Assembly: GCA_964479445.1 (NCBI GenBank)
Contig: CAYZMH010000044.1
Coordinates: forward strand, 1-27,766
Direction: 5' to 3'
Origin: CAYZMH01 sp964479445
Lineage (GTDB): Bacteria > Bacteroidota > Bacteroidia > Bacteroidales > GCA-2748055
DNA: 27,766 nucleotides
Part shown: piece by piece, positions 1 through 7,399 of the stretch
Position numbering within the stretch: the first letter of the stretch is position 1
Layout: each line of letters starts with the position of its first letter
Translations under genes and position numbers: made by a program
Notes under the pieces: generated by a model
Database searches by the model: none
The model's input: the letters and a program-made list of their open reading frames with translations, nothing else
What the model was told of the DNA's origin: nothing

Positions 1-767
1 CAAATTATGTTGAAAAAGAAAGTGTTGCTGTACTAAATGAGATCTATGAAGAAATTTGGCAAGCCTATCTGGATGACATAGAGAAATATGGTAAAAATCA
101 AACCCGGAAAAATTTACTTAGACATATTATTCAAACTGCAGCATACGAAAAGGACCGAATTACGATGGCAGGGTTCGGTAATTCGGATTATAAGAGCAGG
201 GAGGTTGGTGAAGCACTCAGGGCCCTGGATAAGTCAAGATTGATTCAGCTTGTTTATCCGGTTACAAGTACTGAGCTTCCTGTACAGGTGGACTATTCCC
301 GGAAACCACGGTTACAATTTCTTGATACGGGTCTGCTGAATCATGCCCTTGGAATACAATCAGAATTAATCGGATTGAAGGATTTTAGTGATGCATACAG
401 AGGAAGGATCATTCAGCATGCGGTATATCAACAGCTTCAATCCCAGATTTCAGAAACAAGCCGGCGTCTGCATTTCTGGGTAAGAGAAAAAACAAATACT
501 ACTTCTGAAGTTGACCTGATCTATCCACATCTTCAATTTCTCATTCCTATTGAGGTTAAGTCCGGCCCCCAGGGAAAATTGAGGTCCTTACATCAGTTTA
601 TGGAACGGACAAATCATTCCTGCGCATTTCGATTGTTGGCAAATACATTTTATGAGGAAAAAGTACAGACTCCCGGCGGCAAACGATTCACCCTGTATAA
701 TCTGCCCTATTTTCTTGCATCAAGACTTCCTGAATATATTGACTGGATCGCAAAAAATGGTGATTGA
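1..767 (+). CDS. AAA+ ATPase with DUF4143 domain, 3' part only
   Basis: The reading frame is open from base 3, so the gene begins outside the window; the ATG at 165 is internal. About 254 C-terminal residues are visible. They resemble the C-terminal half of the large bacterial and archaeal AAA+ ATPases that carry a DUF4143 domain. The pattern E-V-D-L-I followed about 12 residues later by P-I-E-V-K-S-G is the D...ExK signature of the PD-(D/E)XK-like fold typical of DUF4143. The P-loop and Walker B parts would lie upstream and cannot be seen. The biological role of this family is poorly known. The gene appears more AT-rich than the genes further right, which is compatible with, but does not prove, acquisition by transfer. 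It ends 107 bases before the convergent barrel gene, with no convincing terminator in between. Confidence 0.8.
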   Translation, partial: NYVEKESVAVLNEIYEEIWQAYLDDIEKYGKNQTRKNLLRHIIQTAAYEKDRITMAGFGNSDYKSREVGEALRALDKSRLIQLVYPVTSTELPVQVDYSRKPRLQFLDTGLLNHALGIQSELIGLKDFSDAYRGRIIQHAVYQQLQSQISETSRRLHFWVREKTNTTSEVDLIYPHLQFLIPIEVKSGPQGKLRSLHQFMERTNHSCAFRLLANTFYEEKVQTPGGKRFTLYNLPYFLASRLPEYIDWIAKNGD

Positions 768-874
768 ATTTTTACAGATGAACCCCTTTTCATTGGAAAT
801 AAGAAGTAACTATATCAATGACAATCACTTAAAACCAGCGTGAAGATACTGGAAAAAGTCCAGGTCCCGGGCCT

Positions 875-3800
875 TCATTTCCTCTGCAGGTTAAAGTCAA
901 AAAACTTTTCTCCCTCATCGTATTGAAGCGACCTGCGTTTTTCGGTGAACCTGAAGTCAAGGTTTACCGTTTTATTTGTACCGAACTGGATCCTGAACCA
1001 GCCTTGCTCAAGTACAAACTGCTCGCCAAACACATTGTAGATGTTCACCTCGTAATTGGCAGCTTTGGGCAAACTGAGTACATACCTGCCGTAACTGTCT
1101 GTGAGTGCAGAATAGGTTTCCCCGTTTTCACCCACAGCAGTTACCCGGATTCCCTCAAGGCTGATTTTCCCCTCATTGGAGTTGGGGTCCCGGTCAACAA
1201 GAACCCGTCCCTTCACACGGTACGACTCCACCAGGGGAAGGTAATGGACCAGGTCGCCATGCACTTCCATCTCCTGGTTCTCCCCGTTAAGAAAAAAGAG
1301 GTTTTCCAGGTTAGACAGTGCGGTGATATTCAGGCTATAGTGCCCTTCCGGAATTCCCTCATAGTAGATTTCGCCGTTAGGATCGGTGACCAGGGATACT
1401 TCGGAGAAACCGGTCTGATTGATCAGGTTTCTCTTCGGATCACGGGTGATCTGTATCAGCACATTCGGTATCGGCTTCTCATTCGGATCTTTGATACCGT
1501 TCCCGTTCTGATCATTGAACCCTACAAGGGTAAGGTCGTAATACTTTAACCGTGGCTGCTGTATATCAAATGATTTTGTCACGCCCGACATCACATTGAC
1601 ATCCCGGGTAGCGATCCGGCCCACCTCATCATCCACCCTTACGGCCCTGAAGAGGTTCAGGCTGACAAATAATCGCCATCCATCATTCAGGTAGAAGCTA
1701 GAGGTTAGGTTGAAATTAGCATTCTCCCGCATTGATGGCAGGTAGTAGGAGTAATTCAGGTATCCGCTCACACGGATCGTCTCATCGTTGAAATAACGCT
1801 CGTAATAGGGCCGGAGATGAAAGGACTGGTTGACCTGTGGTTCGCGCTCAACAACTACGCTCCTGTATATATCTGACGCTTCACCACTACTGAAGTAGGC
1901 ATTGAATTTGAAGGCCTGGTCATAGTAGCTCAGCCCGGCCGTATATTGCAGTAGCCCGTTAATTTTGTAGGGAACAAAAGCCGGATCATCCGATGAATAG
2001 TCTACAAACATCGAATTGAACCTGATGTACGGGGTAATACTCTGCATAGTCCCTCTTCGGAAGGTGACCGAGCCAAACAGCCCCGGCTGAAGATTCCTGT
2101 AGATAGTTTGGTATCCATTGGCAGGATTATAATATGCACGCACTGAATTGGTATAGGATGGCCCTGCATTATAGATAATATTCCCCCTGTTGAGGGAATA
2201 ATAGATGTTTCCGTTATCATTGATGTTTCTGTTGCCGAGGTAAACAGAACCAAAGTTGTTCCTGTTGGCATCATAGCTGTTGCGATAATAGGTTCCCCTG
2301 ATCAGTGAGCCCCCTTCCAGTTTGTAGACCGACCGGATATTAATCCTGTTGATGCCACTGTTCCTGAGATAACTCAGCCGGGTATTGGTATTATCCATCC
2401 GGAGATAGAAGCGTTTCCTGTTATAACTGTACGACAACCGGTAGGCAAGCCCAACGGTGGTTGTGTCGCTTTGAAGAGACGGATTGCTGCTGAATTTGCT
2501 TAGAGTGGTGGCTGTCATGATCCTGACCTTATGGTCCCTGAGAAATCTAAAAGACCCTCCAAGTGAATATGAATAGTGGCTGTCGGGCGAATTCATTTTT
2601 GACTCCAGGGTCAGACCGCTCTTTAAAGCCACCCCCTTTACCACCCGGCTGTAGCCAGCATAGACACCGATATTCTTCGTAACCAGATTGGTTGCAGCAT
2701 TTACAAAGACGGTGCTGTTATCATTCAGGGTATGCCGCGCCCTGATACCCTGGCCATTAAGGGAGTGCAGCTCCCCAACGCCCATCCTGTCGCCCATTTC
2801 CACAGCGGTTCGCTCATCGGTATACTTCAGTCGGTACCGCAACTGGCGGGAGAGGTCAAAATCACTATTTCGTTCCTGGTTAAAGTAGACATTGTTTACC
2901 CCCACATTATATTGAAACTGCTGTGATTCAGGAAAGAAAATCCTGCCGTTCAACCGCATCGTCATCTTTGGCAGCTGGGCAGAGAGCATGTTGTTCAGCG
3001 TAAGGTCAACATTAAGCGGGGAATTGGAATACTTTCGGTCTTTAAGCCGCTGGCTCTCTAGGGGGGAGATCCTGATGCTGGCTGACCTGGACTGATCCTG
3101 CGTGGAAGCCATTAAGAGGATACTTGACGCCCGCCAGTTATTGATGAGGGAACGCTCCTCTGCATAAGACAAGCCGGTCCGCTCTTTTACCGTAAATGTG
3201 ATTACCGTATCCCTGAATGCGGGGAGTTCAACAAACAGCAGGCTGTCATTCTGTAAAGGGTTGACATATTCAAGCAGGTCGCCCGTATTAAAACTGAGCT
3301 TGATCATCTCATTCGTATTCCCCTTGTTAGAAAGTCTCACAACGAAATCACCCTGGGGTTTAAAATCACTGAGGTAAATATTTTTTGAATCGATCCGAAA
3401 ATCCCATTTTGAAATTGGAACCAATGATACATAGGAAGTTGCATAGTCATAATAATTTTCTTCACCCCTGACTTCGCCATTGATGGTGAAAGAAATGCCC
3501 CCCAGTGCACCGGGAGGGACAGAAATTCTAAATGGGAGCAGTTTCTCCTCTCCCGGAAGCAATTCAACCTCTGCAAATCCTCCCCCGATGATGCTCCAAC
3601 CTTCCGGAACGGTAATCCGTACAGCCCCGGAGAAAGGTTCATCGCTGTTGTTTTCCAGCTTCACAGCGTTAAAGAATGATCCCGAAGAGGACAGCTCGAT
3701 CTCTTTTTTAACAAACTCAAACAGGATTGTTGTCTCCGTGTTTCCGTTTTGCCGGGTTTGTGCGGTGAGGATTTCCGGATGGACCAGCAGTGGCAGAAAA

Positions 3801-3877
3801 AAAAGAAGCAGGTATCTGAAGGCTCTTTTGGAGAAGTGCGATGCCAGCTGCAGTGCTGCAAAACGAAACACCGCCAT
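875..3877 (-). CDS. Usher-like outer-membrane beta-barrel protein with Ig-like and SdrD-B-like domains
   Basis: Large exported protein of 1000 residues from the ATG at 3877; an in-frame TTG at 3898 would add seven residues. Residues 19-40 form a signal peptide ending LTAQ. Residues about 50-135 resemble a NEW3/COG1470-type Ig-like domain (G-W-S-I, L-P-G-E-E-K, S-V-P-P-G), followed by a second beta-rich segment to about 275. Residues about 285-775 are dense in alternating aromatic strands with N/Y/R-rich turns, as in an outer-membrane barrel, with a conserved-looking G-D-R-x-G ... G-Q-G-I-R-A segment near 362-380. Residues about 780-880 are an SdrD-B-like domain with an acidic DxNxNGxxDxxE loop, and 885-970 form a second carboxypeptidase-regulatory-like domain. 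Upstream are two small secreted paralogues and divergently a PapD-like chaperone, so I infer an usher or assembly platform. No usher family was verified; a general surface-export barrel is the alternative. Confidence 0.72.
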   Translation of the reverse strand: MAVFRFAALQLASHFSKRAFRYLLLFFLPLLVHPEILTAQTRQNGNTETTILFEFVKKEIELSSSGSFFNAVKLENNSDEPFSGAVRITVPEGWSIIGGGFAEVELLPGEEKLLPFRISVPPGALGGISFTINGEVRGEENYYDYATSYVSLVPISKWDFRIDSKNIYLSDFKPQGDFVVRLSNKGNTNEMIKLSFNTGDLLEYVNPLQNDSLLFVELPAFRDTVITFTVKERTGLSYAEERSLINNWRASSILLMASTQDQSRSASIRISPLESQRLKDRKYSNSPLNVDLTLNNMLSAQLPKMTMRLNGRIFFPESQQFQYNVGVNNVYFNQERNSDFDLSRQLRYRLKYTDERTAVEMGDRMGVGELHSLNGQGIRARHTLNDNSTVFVNAATNLVTKNIGVYAGYSRVVKGVALKSGLTLESKMNSPDSHYSYSLGGSFRFLRDHKVRIMTATTLSKFSSNPSLQSDTTTVGLAYRLSYSYNRKRFYLRMDNTNTRLSYLRNSGINRINIRSVYKLEGGSLIRGTYYRNSYDANRNNFGSVYLGNRNINDNGNIYYSLNRGNIIYNAGPSYTNSVRAYYNPANGYQTIYRNLQPGLFGSVTFRRGTMQSITPYIRFNSMFVDYSSDDPAFVPYKINGLLQYTAGLSYYDQAFKFNAYFSSGEASDIYRSVVVEREPQVNQSFHLRPYYERYFNDETIRVSGYLNYSYYLPSMRENANFNLTSSFYLNDGWRLFVSLNLFRAVRVDDEVGRIATRDVNVMSGVTKSFDIQQPRLKYYDLTLVGFNDQNGNGIKDPNEKPIPNVLIQITRDPKRNLINQTGFSEVSLVTDPNGEIYYEGIPEGHYSLNITALSNLENLFFLNGENQEMEVHGDLVHYLPLVESYRVKGRVLVDRDPNSNEGKISLEGIRVTAVGENGETYSALTDSYGRYVLSLPKAANYEVNIYNVFGEQFVLEQGWFRIQFGTNKTVNLDFRFTEKRRSLQYDEGEKFFDFNLQRK

Positions 3878-3917
3878 ATGCTCTCTGTTCAAATACAAAG
3901 CTGTTTCCTGTTAATGT

Positions 3918-4493
3918 TTAAAATCCCGGACCTGTAGGAATCAGTTCAACTTCAATCTCCACCGCATAATAATCGGGGGGCTTCCCCAGGAGTGTTCCGT
4001 TTCCGCCTGCCGATAGCGGCTTGCCGCATTCATAGGAAAGTGACAGCTGGTGTGTGTCCCAGATTAAATCTGAAAACGGAATGCTTGTATAGGAGAACAG
4101 TATGGTTGATGCAGCATCCAGGTCCTGATAACCAGTGGTAGTTCCAGCACCCAATCCAAGGTTATTCTCTGCCTTCACACGGATTACATTTAGCGGCAGA
4201 TCGTTTACTGTACCACTGACAGCCGTCTGACCGTTAAATGTTTTGAAGGTCAGTTCAAACCCCTCCAGGTCATGTCCCGGCTCATTGTTATCGGTCAGTG
4301 TAATCCCCAGGATGGTACCATCCACGATCTCAATCCCTTCCGAATAGGCTTTGATGGAGTTGAAGTTAAAGGGGATGCTTCCGCCATACAACAACGAAAG
4401 CCGGGCAGAATTCCAGTTCTGCCCGGCCAGTGATGCAGAAATCAGGGTACCGGCAAAGACTAAAATAGCGGAAAAGAAAGCTGTTTTTGTCAT
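3918..4493 (-). CDS. Small secreted protein, candidate fibre subunit 2 (possible tip subunit)
   Basis: 191 residues from the ATG at 4493, which gives a clean signal peptide ending SLAG before Q-N-W. A TTG start at 4538 is possible on paper but would place a 13-bp hairpin inside the coding sequence and spoil the signal peptide. The mature protein is beta-rich and is a paralogue of the product at 4580-5281. Both share G-G-x-I-x-F-x-F-N near the N terminus, a single cysteine in an aromatic-x-C-G motif (Y-E-C-G here), an N-G-T turn after it, and a C terminus of the form P-D-x-Y-x-A/V then E-L. The mature protein begins almost directly at the shared core and lacks the roughly 16-residue N-terminal extension of its paralogue. 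The stop lies 40 bases before the barrel gene's ATG, in the same direction. Function as a pilin-like subunit is inferred from context only. Confidence 0.7.
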   Translation of the reverse strand: MTKTAFFSAILVFAGTLISASLAGQNWNSARLSLLYGGSIPFNFNSIKAYSEGIEIVDGTILGITLTDNNEPGHDLEGFELTFKTFNGQTAVSGTVNDLPLNVIRVKAENNLGLGAGTTTGYQDLDAASTILFSYTSIPFSDLIWDTHQLSLSYECGKPLSAGGNGTLLGKPPDYYAVEIEVELIPTGPGF

Positions 4494-4498
4494 ACAGT

Positions 4499-4535
4499 AA
4501 AAATAGAAATAGTCAACCAGAAGTTGACTATTTCT
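4499..4535 (-). promoter_or_regulatory. Perfect 13-bp hairpin between the two subunit genes (attenuator, processing site or operator)
   Basis: Bases 4505-4517 and 4523-4535 are exact reverse complements separated by a five-base loop. Read on the minus strand the hairpin is followed by A-TTTTT and then, six bases later, by the ATG of subunit 2. This is the layout of a leaky intrinsic terminator or RNA-stabilising hairpin, which would let subunit 1 be made in excess of subunit 2 and the barrel protein. It also abuts a -7-like box at 4536-4543, so it could instead be an operator or a 5' UTR structure of a second promoter. Confidence 0.6.
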
Positions 4536-4543
4536 CAAACATA
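4536..4543 (-). promoter_or_regulatory. Candidate -7 box for subunit 2 and barrel genes
   Basis: On the minus strand the sequence is TATGTTTG, an exact match to the Bacteroidota -7 consensus TAnnTTTG. It lies about 43 bases upstream of the ATG of subunit 2. No clear TTTG -33 element is found, only a TTTC about 20 bases upstream. Predicted initiation would fall inside the 13-bp hairpin. Confidence 0.35.
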
Positions 4544-4579
4544 TTTGCCTTAAACTACGAAACTACTGTTAAATATCGA

Positions 4580-5281
4580 CTAATTATCTACAGAGAGTTC
4601 AAATAATACATTGGCAACATAACGGTCGGGATCCGGACTAGGATTCTGATCAATCAATGATTCAGACGCCATTGGAATAGTTCCGTTTGTATCCTCTCCC
4701 GTTCCACATCGCCAAACAAGAGTAAAATCGTTGTCAGTGGCATCTCCGGCATTTGCCTGCGTACCACTATCATTATCCTCAATCAGGTCTGCCGGATACT
4801 GAACAAGGGCCGCAGGGGCACCATCCACACCAGCTTCTGCATTTTGCTGCTCATCCCACAATTCTTCAGTATCAGTTGTAGCCTGTGGTCCGGTTGTTTC
4901 AAAGAGATGTGCGCCATTCGAAATAATTGAAAAACCAACATTATTAAGCGCAAGTGTGTGACCAGGGTCATCTACACCAAGAAAAGTGGCTGATTCAGCA
5001 CCGTAAGAAATTTTCCACCGGGTGGAGGATGAAATTGTGAAATCTGTTTGATACATGTCAGCTGAAATTGTGTTCGTCACCGCATCCCCGGAAATCCCAT
5101 TTTTATATTGATCAATGGTATTAAACACAAATTCAATATTGCCACCGTTGGTAATGGTCATGCGCAACACCTGGTTCAGGTTTACAGCCACAGGAATGAC
5201 GTTCCTGTCACTTACTGCCTGTCCGAATGCTGTTCCCCCCATCAGAAGGGCAGCCAATAATACAATCAAAGTCTTTTTCAT
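4580..5281 (-). CDS. Small secreted protein, candidate major fibre subunit 1
   Basis: 233 residues with a standard signal peptide (MKKTLIVLLAALLMGGTAFG, cleavage before Q). The mature protein starts with an extension of alternating hydrophobic residues (N-V-I-P-V-A-V-N-L) before the core shared with the paralogue at 3918-4493. The core is acidic, rich in D, N, T and S, and contains one cysteine (W-R-C-G) near the C-terminal strands. It is the first gene of the leftward cluster, directly behind a good Bacteroidota -7 box, and a stable hairpin separates it from the next gene, so it is likely the most abundant product. I do not recognise a named family. The N-terminal extension could act as a donor strand in subunit polymerisation, by analogy with chaperone-usher pilins; this is inference. 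Confidence 0.75.
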   Translation of the reverse strand: MKKTLIVLLAALLMGGTAFGQAVSDRNVIPVAVNLNQVLRMTITNGGNIEFVFNTIDQYKNGISGDAVTNTISADMYQTDFTISSSTRWKISYGAESATFLGVDDPGHTLALNNVGFSIISNGAHLFETTGPQATTDTEELWDEQQNAEAGVDGAPAALVQYPADLIEDNDSGTQANAGDATDNDFTLVWRCGTGEDTNGTIPMASESLIDQNPSPDPDRYVANVLFELSVDN

Positions 5282-5324
5282 TTTGTTAAATTTTAATTAC
5301 TATGATCTTGTTGTTAAAAAAGAT

Positions 5325-5333
5325 TATTTTTGC
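5325..5333 (+). promoter_or_regulatory. Candidate -7 box for the chaperone operon
   Basis: The sequence is TATTTTTGC, an exact match to TAnnTTTGC, 52 bases upstream of the chaperone ATG at 5385. TTG triplets lie at 5308-5313, closer than the usual -33 spacing. The transcript starting here would overlap in the opposite direction with the leftward transcript starting near 5359. Confidence 0.45.
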
Positions 5334-5365
5334 TTTTGTGTCGCTACCATTACCAATATCCTATT

Positions 5366-5374
5366 GCAAACATA
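5366..5374 (-). promoter_or_regulatory. Candidate -7 box for the leftward subunit-barrel operon
   Basis: On the minus strand the sequence is TATGTTTGC, an exact match to TAnnTTTGC. It sits about 85 bases upstream of the ATG of subunit 1 at 5281. The -33 region is AT-rich but has no exact TTTG. Together with the box at 5325-5333 it makes the 103-base gap a divergent, overlapping promoter region. Confidence 0.5.
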
Positions 5375-5384
5375 GAAAAAATAT

Positions 5385-6218
5385 ATGATAAATTTGACGA
5401 ATGGCTTAAAATTACATGTAAAACAAGGTATATTATTTATGAATATTCTTTTTTTTACGGTAATTACCATGTCTGCACAGGACTTCGAGGTGGCCCCGGT
5501 TCTGATTTCTTTCGATGCGAATCCGGGCGAAACACAAAGCCGGATCCTCACCGTGAGGAACCACAGCAACGAGCCGCAGAAGTTTGTCCTGAACCTGACT
5601 GACTACATCATCAATGAAAAAGGAGCCAAGCAGAGCGTGGAAGCGGGAAGCACACCCCGCACGATGGCCGATTGGCTGACCATCAACCCTGCTTTTATCG
5701 AACTGAATCCCAACGAGTCCGGCGAAATACAGCTGAACCTCGCTGTTCCCAGGAACGGTTTTTCCACCCGGTGGGGAATGATACCCGTTGAACTGGCTAA
5801 AGAACAAACGGCTTCGAATATTGATAAACAGCTGGCCACCGGTGTTCTGCTGATCCCCCGTATCGTCGTCCTCCTCCAGCAAAGTCCGCGTTCAAACCAA
5901 AACTATAAGGGAAAAGTTACCGGCCTGACTGAAGTAACCAAACCAGGTGATACATACCGGAGCTTTGAGGCCACTCTCATCAACCAGGGTGACAAAGTGC
6001 TGGATGCCAAGGCCTTTCTTGCTATCGCCAATATGGAAACGATGGAGGAGGAGCAGATGAAACCTAAACAGATCACCATCTACCCCGATCAGAGCCGAAA
6101 GGTAGCTCTTTCGTTGAACAAAACGCTTTCACCAGGCCAGTACGCCATTGCATTCCTCATGGATTACGGACACCGTACTTCCATTGAAGGATCACAAATG
6201 TTACTCGAAGTAAAATGA
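5385..6218 (+). CDS. PapD-like periplasmic chaperone
   Basis: 277 residues. The ATG at 5385 gives a signal peptide with lysines at 9 and 13, a hydrophobic stretch to about 29 and cleavage at M-S-A before Q; the later ATG at 5439 would leave only 13 residues and no basic region. Residues about 34-165 read as an N-terminal PapD-type Ig domain: F-E-V-A-P-V-L-I-S-F-D, then S-R-I-L-T-V-R-N-H-S, and a conserved-looking V-L-L-I-P-R-I-V-V-L strand. Residues about 170-277 form a second beta domain. The canonical Arg8/Lys112 pair of PapD could not be assigned with confidence. The family folds and caps fimbrial subunits in the periplasm. It starts a rightward operon (stop overlaps the next start in ATGA) divergent from the two subunits and the barrel, which supports a role in their assembly. 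Confidence 0.75.
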   Translation: MINLTNGLKLHVKQGILFMNILFFTVITMSAQDFEVAPVLISFDANPGETQSRILTVRNHSNEPQKFVLNLTDYIINEKGAKQSVEAGSTPRTMADWLTINPAFIELNPNESGEIQLNLAVPRNGFSTRWGMIPVELAKEQTASNIDKQLATGVLLIPRIVVLLQQSPRSNQNYKGKVTGLTEVTKPGDTYRSFEATLINQGDKVLDAKAFLAIANMETMEEEQMKPKQITIYPDQSRKVALSLNKTLSPGQYAIAFLMDYGHRTSIEGSQMLLEVK

Positions 6219-7399
6219 GAATAGCCATACTTACCTTTTTTCTCTCACTTACGCTGCCACTCTCTGCGCAGAAGACCGCCACCTCCTTCTACGAGGGAAC
6301 GGAACAGCCCAGGGAATCGTTTGAATTCATCACACAAGGAACAGATACTATCCGCCATGGTCAATACCAGTATTTCTATCCCGATGGAACGGTATACCAG
6401 GAAGGGCCCTATCAAACGGGTCAGCTGCATGGCGACTGGAAGATCAATCACCCTTCAGGGACCCTGAAACAGCTTCTTCCTTACAGGGAAGGGCTGCTGG
6501 AAGGTAAGATGAAGGAGTATTCACCGGAAGGTAGGCTGTTAAAAGAGGCCACGTACAAAGATGACCGGCTGCACGGAAAGGTGATCATGTACAATGACAG
6601 CATCGTCACCGAAGTTGCCAGCTACCGGAACGGACTTCTGAACGGCGAGGTAACGGCATGGTTCGATGATGGAACACTCCGCTTTAAAAAACACTTTCAA
6701 AACGGAATTGAACACGGCAGACAGATCATCTACTATGAAAACGGAAACATCAGGGAGGAGTCGAAGAAGGTTAACGGAGCATATCACGGCCTTTTCAAAG
6801 GTTATTACAAGGAGTATGAAAACAGGACGATACAAAAAAGCTGCTACTACAACCACGGCAAACTCCACGGACAATTCACCGGCTACTATCCCAGCGGGGC
6901 GGTGATGACCCGGTGCACCTATGACGCCGATGAAATTGCCGGAGTGTTCAGACGCTACTTCGATTCGAAGGAAAAAGCGGTCGCAGGCACTATCCGTGAA
7001 GAGGGAAAATACAACAACTACAAAAAGAACGGGGTATGGAACCTCTATTATCCATCCGGGGAAATCTATATAAAGGGGGAATATCGGAATGGGGAAATCA
7101 CCGGCGAATGGAAGGTCTACCATGAGAACGGCAATTTAAAGCAGGAGGGATATTACGAAAACGGGCGCAGCGAAGGTCCTTTCAGAATGTACTACAAAAC
7201 CGGCGAACTGAAGAATAGTGGAGAATACCTGGATGATAAGAAATCAGGAAAATGGACCACCTACTATAAAACCGGGGAGATCATGTCAATTATACACTTT
7301 CGTAAGGGAAAACGGGAAGGTGAGGCTGTGGGATTTGACAAACAGGGAAACCAGGTTGAAGAATACTATTATGAAAATGAAGAAGAAACACAGGATTAA
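6215..7399 (+). CDS. Exported MORN/YwqK-repeat protein
   Basis: 394 residues with a signal peptide ending LSAQ (about residue 19). From about residue 49 nearly the whole protein consists of roughly 14 tandem 22-30-residue units of the pattern G-x-W/F-x-x-Y-Y-x-x-G-x-x-x-x-x-x-x-Y-x-x-G-x-x-x-G, the YwqK/MORN-variant repeat frequent in Bacteroidota. Such repeats build an elongated beta-meander; their function in this phylum is largely unknown, although YwqK-like proteins are often labelled as antitoxins in databases. The start overlaps the chaperone stop by four bases, implying translational coupling. Membership of the chaperone operon suggests a periplasmic or surface accessory or structural role in the same system. 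No toxin gene is adjacent. Confidence 0.8.
   Translation: MRIAILTFFLSLTLPLSAQKTATSFYEGTEQPRESFEFITQGTDTIRHGQYQYFYPDGTVYQEGPYQTGQLHGDWKINHPSGTLKQLLPYREGLLEGKMKEYSPEGRLLKEATYKDDRLHGKVIMYNDSIVTEVASYRNGLLNGEVTAWFDDGTLRFKKHFQNGIEHGRQIIYYENGNIREESKKVNGAYHGLFKGYYKEYENRTIQKSCYYNHGKLHGQFTGYYPSGAVMTRCTYDADEIAGVFRRYFDSKEKAVAGTIREEGKYNNYKKNGVWNLYYPSGEIYIKGEYRNGEITGEWKVYHENGNLKQEGYYENGRSEGPFRMYYKTGELKNSGEYLDDKKSGKWTTYYKTGEIMSIIHFRKGKREGEAVGFDKQGNQVEEYYYENEEETQD

Noticed and set aside
768..874. Possible terminator between the AAA+ gene and the barrel gene
   Set aside because: Only short imperfect stems were found (4-5 bp), with the T-run inside the loop.
6215..7399. Label of the MORN/YwqK protein as a toxin-antitoxin component
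   Set aside because: It has a signal peptide and no adjacent toxin gene; the database-style name for the repeat family is not evidence for such a role.
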